Source of the DNA: Xanthoparmelia taractica
Taxonomy: Eukaryota; Ascomycota; Lecanoromycetes; Lecanorales; Parmeliaceae
DNA length: 64,000 bases
Assembly: GCA_033085395.1 (NCBI GenBank)
Contig: JANQBS010000026.1
Coordinates: 1-64,000, forward strand
Direction of reading: 5' to 3'
Shown here: positions 55,197 through 64,000 of the stretch, piece after piece
Position numbering within the stretch: the stretch's first letter is position 1
Layout: every line of letters begins with the position of its first letter
The notes under the pieces: generated by a model
Told to the model about the DNA's origin: nothing
Seen by the model: only the letters and a program-made list of their open reading frames with translations
The model's database searches: none
Translations under genes and position numbers: made by a program

Positions 55197-56232
55197 CTTT
55201 TCTGTATTGGAGTTGGTTGGATGTAGAGAGCTAAAAGTTTCTGTCGAACTGGTGCCGTTTGTTCAAGTGTCTTTTTTTGGGGGGGGGTGGGAAGGCCTTA
55301 TTTTGAAAACGCTGAAAGTGACCGTTCTCTTCGTTCTTGATGTCCGCAAAGGGGATACCAAATAAAAATATAAAGCCTCCATCATTGGATGTGGGCAGAC
55401 TTAAATACTTTGGTTCGGAAATCTTCAAGTTTGTTCCATAAAGGCAAGCATCTCGGACCGTTCATGTTTATCGTTGACTGAGATAGCAAGCTCGCATCCA
55501 ACCGCAAGAGGACACTCAAAAGAACAGCCTGTCATTGTGATTTAATTCAAATCCTGCAGTATCAGCTGACAGAACAGTTGAAAGTACCCCACCTTGATTT
55601 ACATAGACAGTAACGCTTTAGGCTTAAAATTATCGCATTTGTTATGTATGCGGTAGGCGACCAATTATGTACCGACTTAGCAAATAAGAGGTCATAGAGA
55701 CTTTAGCCTCTACTATATTCTTTCAATCTTCTCAATAGGCTTATGAATCGTTCAGCAGCTTCATGGTTTTTCAACAACATTTGTTGTCTTCCTGGCGGTT
55801 GTGTACATGTAATTGCATGTGCGTTTTGACTTACTGATTGAAGAGCCTCCGGGAATACTATCTTAGTGTCTGGTCTTCGCTTCTAGATTGGTGCTCCATT
55901 AGGGTAATCCTACGCTATTAACAAGGAGTGGACATCAAGGTATAGGAAGGTATAGACGAGATCGAGTTCTTCCCAGAGTACGCCGTTACGTATTGCAGTG
56001 TGGGTCAATAAGGATCTAATTGGCTACTTAAGCGCGCTACTATGTGAGTAAAGTGGGGTAGCTAAGCGGTCCCTCGAGCTGACCATAGCTCGTCTGACAC
56101 CTCAGAATGTCGTAGTCAACCTTTATTTTCACTTTTTCTCGACAGCACACTCTTCCTCGCTAGTTGAGAGTCTGAACAAAGGCCGGCTGGGTAGATGTAT
56201 CCTGGTAGTCCAGGTGCCGGGTTTTTGCAAAG
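55197..56232. other. Intergenic stretch upstream of the NLR gene
   Basis: About 1 kb that holds the promoters of the small Cys-rich gene and the NLR gene. A T7G9 run lies at 55271-55287. No gene recognised. Confidence 0.5.
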
Positions 56233-59200
56233 ATGGCTCCCCCACATCCATCGCTGGAGTTGAGCTTTCGTCCAAGAAGCCTGACTCCAGCCCCAATTGA
56301 TGGACAACCAAACCCAGGTAGTCGTGCGGAGTCGCCGGCTGAGAAAACCGAGGATACAGCAACAATGCGAGCTTGGCGCAATGCGAGAGACACATATAGA
56401 AGGTCTTTGCCAGACAAAGATTTCAAGCGGATAATGGTCCCGGCTGGACCAGAAGATGTTCTCCAAGAAATAAAAAAGTGGCAAAGCATACAAAACAAGA
56501 GCAAGTACTGCAGGGTGGCTGACAGCGTCGAAGCTGGATTTTCCCGACTGCAGATGTTCAATCGTGCGGTTGATTTGATGGCTCAGGGCACTCCAGCCCC
56601 TGGCTGTCTAGTATGGGGCAGCATCATCTTTGTGCTTACAGTGGGTGTTTCCCTGACTTGTCATTGTTGAACACCTACTGGGAGGTTTGACTCATCTCCG
56701 CTCTATGCAGATCGTCCAGAAGGCCGCTGAAGAATACACTAAATTATGCAACGCGCTCATCCGTATGGCTGAATGCTTACCCAGCATTGAGCTGTACACG
56801 GAAACCTTCCTACACTCAAGTTTGGTTCAAGACTGTGTCAACGCCTTTTATAGCTCCGTTCTCCGGTTTTGGACCAGGGCTTGTAAGTTCTATCGTCGGC
56901 ATAGATTGTGGAACTTCGTCCGGGTGGTCTGGAACGACTATGACGCCGAATTCAGGGAGCTTGAAGACGACATGCTCAGATGTCAACGCCGGGTCCAAGG
57001 TCGGTTCCATTAGATTCACTGAGAAGAATACACCGTTTGCTTACCATGATAACCTCAGAGTCTGCACTAGCGGAGCACATGGGCGAGTCTAAGACTGGCA
57101 GAACCCAGCACCAAACCAATATCACTTGTCTCCTGGAAGCTCAAAGCTCTTCTAGGCAAAAAAAAATCATCACCTGGCTCGCTCCAACAGGCTACGCTGT
57201 TGACTACTACGTGGAAGATTTCAAAAGCGCAAAAGCAGCACGTCATACCAACACTTGCCAGTGGCTATTAGCCAGAGATACCTTCGTTCAATTCAGCCAA
57301 GCCACCCATAGCGGCGGTTCTCTTCTATGGATGTATGCTCAGCCTGGAGCGGGAAAAACGGTCCTGGCGGCTTTCCTAGTAGATCACTTTACTCTTCGTC
57401 AGCAGTCAGGCTGTGTACTTTTTTTCTTTTGTAAAGACACCGATGATGACAAGAGAACATCAATTGCAATTGCCCGGTCTCTCCTGTACCAACTATTTCA
57501 TGCCCTTCGAGAACGAGCTACGATCTCAGCCTTAATAGTAGAATTATCTCTCGCTATGGAGGAGTCCGGTCATAAAACAGCACTCAACTTTTTGACCGTG
57601 TGGAATATTCTTTCTAAGCACATCTCGGATCTGACACCAGCTACAATAATTGTAGATGCATTAGACGAATGTCGCGACTCAGAAATACTGATCCAAAGTC
57701 TTCGGTCCATGGCTAGTTCCTACAACGTTCGTGTAATTTTGACTAGTCGAAAAGAAGAACATCTATATCGTCTTCTCCACCAATGTAATTCGCTCGAAGT
57801 AGCAAAAGATGACATAGATGCCGATATCAAAGCCTTTGTCGAAGCTAAGGTAGCAACCAGCCCTCGGCTTTCGCAGCCATCTGTGAAAACTTTGGTCATC
57901 AATCGGCTCTGCGAATCGCACGAAGGAATGTTTCTCTGGGTTCAATGTATGGTGAAAGAGCTGAAATCATGTGTGTCCCTACAACAAGTGCAGGAAGAAT
58001 TGCAAGCATTGCCAAAGGGACTGGATGCTGTGTATCAACGTATCCTGCAAAGGCTTCAGGAGACCTTGGATAGACAAACCTTCAAACTATGCTCAAAGGT
58101 TCTGACATGGGTCACAACTTCACTTGTACGTGTTTATTAACCCCACTATTGGAGCAAGCTTCTCATCAACTGTCAGCGACCTCTAAAGATCGACGAACTA
58201 AGACAGGCTCTGGAAACCCACTACCTAAACGAAGGCCATTCTCTATTGTCCACGGATGGATCATTTCCATATTCGGACAAAGACATTGAGCTAGTGTGTG
58301 GCTCCCTCGTAACCGTCCGAAATGAGACTCTTCAAGTCGTGCACTTGACTGTCAAGCAATACATAAAATCTCCACCAGGCCCAACAAGATTGCGCCTCTT
58401 AGCGGAGACAAAGAGCGCGAACCCGCAGTTGACCTTAGCATGCTTGAGCTTCCTCAAGCACAAATGTGCTGAACCAATCGCTAAATTATTCCTGAAGCGA
58501 CCGGTTGGAGCTGAGGAAGATGTACTTGACCTCTCACTCCTACGTTGTGAAAAACCATTCCTCGAATACGCGTGCTTTTCGTGGCTGGTTCATCTAACAA
58601 ACTGTACAAATATGGAAGCTTTAGAAGTATCTAGGGCCTTGTGCCGCACGTTTGATTCGCCTTCGACATTCGGTTGGGTTGAATCTTGCATGGCTTTACA
58701 GTCAGGCAGTGAATCTCGCTTGCTTCTTGGGCTTGAGGACGTGCGCAATTGGATCCACGGCTTGCAATTGGATGGCGTACCAGCTGGAGATTTGAGTCTT
58801 TCGTTTACTTCGAACTGGTGCAGAACGATGGAGCAAGTATTGGAAGAGTACGGTCGAGCGATCAGTCAGCGACCAGCCATGATTTATTATCTCGACCTTG
58901 CTTTGGACTTTGCGGCGCACGAACTCACGGACACATACGAGAAACACGGGGATATAATGAGGAGAGAAAAATGTTCGCGCTTTCATACTGATAGGATTCC
59001 ACGTCCGGCTCAGAAGAAAGTACCACCCTATCGTCAATTACCGATATCGTCAGATACCCGTGGAGGTTCATTAGGCTTTTTTTTACACGAACCAAATCGC
59101 GACATCTACATTTTCAGTCACGTGATTATTGGGTATGGTCAGCCGATTCTATTCGCCCAATCAGCAAGCAGTGGCAGACGACTTCCGCCGGTAAGCGATC

Positions 59201-61312
59201 CAGAGATTCCGCCTTATCGCGATGATTATCTCTTGGTGTGGAGCTTCGCGATAAGTGGAGATGGTAGATACCTTGGTATTGTTTTCCGCAATGTTCTTAC
59301 AGCGCCGTTCCGCTTGATAATGATTTGGGAGATCGAAGTGACTTTAGACTTCACCAGGCGAATGCAAGCGTCCCCGTGGGCTCGTAAAATTCACGTATCT
59401 GCGGTAGACGAGCCGTCCATTGCGCAATTATGGTCCAAGAATTGCATTGCCTTCGACCATGATGGTGTATGCTTCACCCCCAGTGGACAAGTCCGTACAG
59501 CTTCAGAGGCCAACTCCTTCGTCCCGGATAATCCTCTCCTGCGTTTGTCAAAGATTAAGTATGGTAGTTCAGATATCCATTGCGCTTTCTACAGTGAGAA
59601 TGGGAAGTTTTTATTCGTCTCCTCCGGAGTAACAATTAGCAAGTACAGTCTTCCTGACCTAGGATTTCGGTCTAGTCGGATTCGGCTCGACGTGATATCT
59701 TACAAGCAGGCAAGCCCTAGTGGTCGCTACCTGATTGCGGAAACTTCAAGTGGCACTTTGCTAGTAGACATGGATAACATGGAATACTCATGGTATTTGG
59801 GTACTTCAGTACAGAGGGGGAGAGACTACGCTCACCACTTCTCTGTCGACGAGAGAGAAGTTGTTGCATTCTACGCCAAAGAACCTTTCAGGACAGACGA
59901 CCCACTTGGACACCATATATGCCATGTATACTATTACACCGGCCTTCCAAATAAGGTTCATCTACAAGCCAGTGGCAAACGTCTCTTCCGTGTTCCTGGG
60001 CCACTATCAACGCGACTTTATGTGAGTAGTGATCACAGAACCACGAATATAGTCACAGAGTCGGGAGAGATTCAGCGAATAAGACTTGGTGACGAGATAG
60101 TCTTCATGGATACACCTGATGAGCCCATCGAGTACCCGTTCAGATCAGTCTTTCTCTCTCAGGACGGTAGTCGGTGGGCAAGGGTCTACTGTGGGAACGA
60201 CAAGGCTCAGATGCATATCCATACGGTGCTCAATCCGAACGAGACGCCGCGATGTATTGAGCTTCAGCGCACATCATCGCTCAGTGCCGATAGCTCTACA
60301 GTCGTAACTACAAGCATGGACTTAAGCATCTTGGTCCTTGACGGGGAGATATATCGCTTAAGAGACTCGAATATCGAAGAAATTTCAGTAACCCTGCAGA
60401 TCTTGAAGCTCCCGAAAGAGCTAAGAGTCGACCAAAGCACTCGTCTGCCGCAATGCTTGGTAGACCCCAGCAATTCCTATGTGGCCTATCACACGTCGAA
60501 GCTTTCTCGAAAGGACGCGATGCTTCCTGATGTCTTTGCTCTCTTTCGCATCAGTCCCAATGAGATGTCTTCGCCTCGATTGCAGCCATGTTTGCCTAAA
60601 GACATGTTTAACACATCATCCCAGTTCCATCCCTCAATTCCGCTGCTTATAGTCGGATTCAGATTAATTTCGGAAGCTGGTGCCCTTCAGTCAGACATTA
60701 ATCACTCTCCACTTCATGTGGTAATTATCGACATGAAGACAATGAGCAAGCGCGCTGTGGAGATTGAAGAACAAATTCCAAATCTTTTTAGGTTAGAGAC
60801 AATACCGAATCAGCGTAATCCTAGCAGACTGGCTCTGATGCAGATTTGGGCTGAGCAATGCACGAGTCGCCTTCTCCAGCTCTGGGAACTGTGCATACTT
60901 CGGAGATGGCAATTCTCCACCCACGTATCAAATCATTCAGCGTGATATCGAGGTCTCCCCAACATCATATCGTTATATAGACCGGGTCCTGGCACTCGAC
61001 AACGATTTTTACCAGCTGGAAACTTTTGATGATGGTTCAATCCAGCTTTCACTCTACAAACCCGAGGTAACAAGATTGGACCTCTCTAAAAAAAGCGTCC
61101 ATCTCCCAAACCTTGCCCATTTCTCGTCTTTGTACGCCCTTAGAAGTCGAGCGTTTCTGGTATTGGGGAAGACCGACGAAGACCAGATGCACGTACTGTT
61201 GGTGCCAAATGACGATTGTGCTCCAGAGCTCAGGTCAGTTCCTCTGTCTTGGGCGGACGCGCGAGCAATCCTGGATCAAGAGTGGGAGAAGGAAAATGGT
61301 CGACCGCTGTGA
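56233..61312 (+). CDS. STAND/NACHT NLR-like protein with beta-propeller-like C-terminus
   Basis: Five exons (56233-56640, 56711-56999, 57059-58125, 58177-60791, 60844-61312) join in frame to 1615 residues with introns of 70, 59, 59, 51 and 52 bases minus none lost; all are GT-AG (four introns in total: 56641-56710, 57000-57058, 58126-58176, 60792-60843). Residues about 60-230 form a helical N-terminal domain of the fungal type with WGSIIFVLT-IVQKAAEEY and RACKFYRRHRLW. The NTPase follows: Walker A AQPGAGKTVLAAF (about 326-338), Walker B TIIVDALDECRD (about 428-440), VRVILTSRKE (sensor), and MFLWVQCMVKELKSC, DAVYQRILQRL, the usual NACHT tail. From about 860 on, irregular strands such as FAISGDGRYLGIVFRN, SPSGRYLIAETSSGTLLVDM and VFLSQDGSRWARVYCG suggest a WD-like propeller without classical WD dipeptides. 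Expected role: signal-activated assembly in non-self recognition or cell death. It appears intact. Confidence 0.85.
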
Positions 61313-62882
61313 ATGTCATCTCCAGATTAGTGATTTGCAGACGCACTCGCGGAGAAAAGCAAAAAAGGCGATCAAGGAGCGCTTGATAATTCCCCACTGC
61401 ACCTCCAATCTGAGCTTTAGAGATATACACAGAACAGTACTCACAAGCTCCGAGCGAATTTCACCAAACACTGGTAATGTTACCACAGCAATTGAGCCTC
61501 GCAATCTTCATCAAGAGCGTCCATCTCTTTCTGTGTGCAATTCCTTGTATAAATCACATGCGTGGACCTGACAACCATCAGCAGCCCACAAGGCGCCGTA
61601 GTCACGTCTTCCTGTACCAACCTCAGGTCAGAATTCGAGGAACCCGTACAACTAGAGCTCGATTCCCGAATCCCATTCCAGAACACGTCCGCATCACACA
61701 CCTCAAGGGACTTTATTCAATTAGAGACAGATTCATTGGATTTTTTACACTGGCAATTACAAAGTTGGAGTTCTCATTGATGAAGGCATACATACTTATA
61801 TAAGTAGATATATGAATGAACAATTACGCCATTCTGAAAAAGCTCATCGTATTTCTTCAGCTGCCAGTTATCAGACCCATCACTACCCTACTAACCAAAC
61901 CCCCAACAACAAGAATCTCCACAACACCCCACCCCTTCTTTCCTCCCAAAGCCACATACATCTACAAACCCCAGTAAAAAACCCGCCCTCATGAATCCAA
62001 CCAAACCACCCACACTACGGGCGACGTCCTCCCCAAGCTCTCTCGGCAACTCGCACCGGCACCCACATGTTCTGAATAGCCCCCGATCGATCCGTTCCAA
62101 GTCGGGCATCAAGTTCGTACACGTGACGCGGCCATGAATAGCAGATCGGCCCGTTGTGCTGCTGCAAGAACTACAGTTCTAACTAAGCGTTAAATGAAAG
62201 CGTGCGTTCATGACAATTATGGCATGGGACTAGGATAGATGGTGCGGGTATCTAGGCATGCTGTAGCTGCAAGAAATCATCCTTTGATGAGTACATATGC
62301 AGACTGATGAGGTCACATCAACGCTCCACGATGTGCGTCAGGATTGCAGCTCCTTAATAAAAGCATTTGGCCCATGTGGCTTGACAAGGGTGAGTTCGCC
62401 AAGGCGGGCTTAAGAGCGCTTTAGCGATAAATCCGATTGATATAATCCTAGTCCGGTTAGGCTATGGTCAAATTACGAAGTAGTACTACCTTAGGTGACC
62501 GAGGCGTTTTGGGGGGGCACATTATAAAAAGTATTTCCCGCCTGCCCGGCCAAACCCCTTGTTCCATATATCATACAAAACAATCTTTGCTAGTTGTAGT
62601 ATTGGTTATGGCAGGAATCGACCGATTGGCCATGTATAGTTGTCTGGGCAAGGAGGTATGCAAGGGGTAGATCGCTTGGTAACGGAGTTATCGGACAGCC
62701 TCACGGTGTCAAGTCCGAGATACTTCATACAATAACGCCAACTGCTTAGTGGGTGACCAAAGATAGGATTCTATGCCACAATATATAAGCTCAGCTCTCC
62801 TTTACAAGTGACTGAGTACCTCTGTTCGGCAAATAGACTTCCCAATCCTCCAAAGACCATCAACCCTACCCCACGAATAAAC
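61313..62882. other. Intergenic stretch without a recognisable gene
   Basis: About 1.6 kb with several overlapping frames of 60-110 codons and no motif. Contains a C-rich low-complexity stretch near 61890-61990 and a G run at 62511-62517. The last part should hold the SDR promoter, with TATATAA at 62782. Confidence 0.45.
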
Positions 62883-63779
62883 ATGCGTGTCTTCGTCACC
62901 GGTGCCGCTGGCTTTATCGGACGCGCTACCGTTCAAGAACTCCTCAAAAACGGCCATCAAGTGCTCGGTCTCGCCCGTAGCGATGCATCCATCGACGCTC
63001 TCACCAAAGCCGGCGCAGAACCCCACAAGGGAGACTTGAAAGACATCGAGAGCCTCAAAAGTGGAGCCAAGGCTGCCGACGGTGTCATCCATCTGGCCTT
63101 CATCCACGACTTCCGAGATTTTCCCGGAGCCTGCGCGGCCGACCGAGCAGCCATTGAAGCTATGGGGGAAGCGCTAGCTGGCACGGGAAAACCACTCGTC
63201 ATCGCCAACGGCACACTGGGCTGTCCCAAGGGCACACTGGCAACCGAGGACACCGAACCAGAACGGGGCGTCCCTATGTCCGACAGGGCACAGTCTGCAG
63301 ATCTGGTCTACGCGCTGTCCAAGGAGAAGCAAGTGCGCGGCGTCGTGGTACGATTGCCGCCGACGGTCCACGACGCTGGAGACGCAGGAATGATTCCAAC
63401 GCTGGGTAACATGTTTCGCCAAAAGGGTTCTGTGATTTATATTGGAGACGGATCATCTCGATGGCCCGCAGTGCACCGGGACGATGCCGCGGTGCTGTTT
63501 CGACTGGCGCTAGAAAAAGGCACCGCTGGCGCCACCTACAATGCCGTTGCTGAACAAGGTGTAGCGATGAAAGACATTACGGCGGTGGCCAGCAAGAAGC
63601 TTCAGCTGCCCATGCAAGGTGGCGAATCTGTGGAGGAGGCCATGGGGGCTCTTGGGTTTTTGGCTCTTTTGATCTCGTGGGACAATCCCACCTCCAGTGA
63701 GAAGACCCAGAAGGAGTTGGATTGGCACCCCACGCACCCGGGTCTGCTTGCGGACTTGGAAGCGAATTATTTCTCTTAG
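62883..63779 (+). CDS. NAD-dependent epimerase/dehydratase-like extended SDR
   Basis: From ATG 62883 a single exon codes for 298 residues. The N-terminus MRVFVTGAAGFIGRATVQEL is a Rossmann fold with the TGxxGFIG dinucleotide loop. GDLKDIESL supplies the acidic residue region after the second strand, GVIHLAF the third strand, and VYALSKEKQ the active-site Tyr-x-x-x-Lys (about 168-172). RGVVVRLPPTVH and IGDGSSRWPAVHRDDAAVLF are typical of the extended/atypical SDR family that acts on sugars or small aldehydes and ketones. The substrate is unknown. The frame is open for 25 codons upstream without an ATG, and the Rossmann start at the first ATG supports this start. Codon use and sequence look intact. 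Confidence 0.85.
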   Translation: MRVFVTGAAGFIGRATVQELLKNGHQVLGLARSDASIDALTKAGAEPHKGDLKDIESLKSGAKAADGVIHLAFIHDFRDFPGACAADRAAIEAMGEALAGTGKPLVIANGTLGCPKGTLATEDTEPERGVPMSDRAQSADLVYALSKEKQVRGVVVRLPPTVHDAGDAGMIPTLGNMFRQKGSVIYIGDGSSRWPAVHRDDAAVLFRLALEKGTAGATYNAVAEQGVAMKDITAVASKKLQLPMQGGESVEEAMGALGFLALLISWDNPTSSEKTQKELDWHPTHPGLLADLEANYFS

Positions 63780-64000
63780 TCGGCGATATCGACGGGATTA
63801 GGTTCACTATATAATTTTGGAAGTCCGAGTAACCCAATTGGAAAGAAAATTCCATACACTTTCCTACGCCTATGCGAATTTCTAGTAATTGCTTACCTGA
63901 AGAGTGTGACCAAACAAACGCTCTGAAACTCCAAATTCCGTATCTTTTAGCCACAATTTAAATGAAGCCCCAGCAGCCACCTTCACCCAATTACTAGCGG
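63780..64000. other. 3' flank of the SDR gene
   Basis: About 220 bases to the window end; nothing recognised beyond the probable 3' UTR. Confidence 0.4.

Noticed and set aside
58126..58245. Separate NLR genes on either side of 58.13 kb and at 60.8 kb
   Set aside because: GT-AG introns join the frames exactly and restore family sequence (SL-RPLKIDEL; NLFR-FGLSNARVAF), so one five-exon gene is the better model.

Overview
This window looks like nuclear DNA of a filamentous ascomycete (Pezizomycotina, probably Dothideomycetes). The protein-coding stretches are roughly half GC and carry short introns of about 50-75 bases with GTAAGT-like donors and CTNAC-like branch sites. The protein families are typically fungal: a non-reducing polyketide synthase, a Pth11-like receptor, STAND/NACHT proteins and a fungal-type carotenoid oxygenase relic. 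Three very AT-rich blocks (about 1-1075, 2310-4290 and 40600-43700) have almost no reading frames and are poor in CA/TG but rich in TA, as expected from repeat-induced point mutation (RIP) of transposons. All splice junctions, family names and functions here are read by eye; no search was run.

Left end (1-7 kb): RIP-mutated DNA, a fold-back repeat (about 1080-1780) abutting a truncated glutathione S-transferase gene, more RIP DNA, and then a broken O-methyltransferase gene whose two in-frame stops are both of the CpA-to-TpA type. 8.1-15.2 kb: an apparently intact four-exon non-reducing polyketide synthase of 2316 residues (SAT-KS-AT-PT-ACP-ACP-reductase), with no C-methyltransferase and no thioesterase. 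The obvious tailoring neighbour is the dead methyltransferase, so the locus resembles a decaying or minimal secondary-metabolite cluster.

Middle (15.9-32 kb): housekeeping or accessory genes. These are a hemerythrin-like protein, a xylose-isomerase-like TIM-barrel protein, a hypothetical protein, a stomatin/SPFH protein, an F-box-like protein divergent from a CPA2 cation/proton antiporter with a GC-AG intron, a seven-helix Pth11-like receptor with six exons, a small Ser/Thr-rich single-pass membrane protein and a polytopic fungal membrane protein.

33.8-46 kb: a multiply broken carotenoid-cleavage-dioxygenase pseudogene, a protein with a fungal STAND-type N-terminal helical domain and a disordered tail, a RIP-mutated element of about 3.4 kb bounded by 25-base inverted repeats, and a patatin-like protein whose nucleophile serine position is glycine.

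47-64 kb: a NIPA-type Mg2+ transporter with an in-frame intron, a RIP-riddled NACHT-ankyrin pseudogene, a tiny protein with four CxxCxGxG motifs, an apparently intact 1615-residue STAND/NACHT protein with a beta-propeller-like C-terminus, and an extended short-chain dehydrogenase. The combination of a dead NLR with C-to-T nonsense codons concentrated in its first part and a live, different NLR 2 kb away is the most interesting right-hand feature. Telomere-like CCCTAA dimers occur at four internal places, two of them in copies of the same dispersed repeat.
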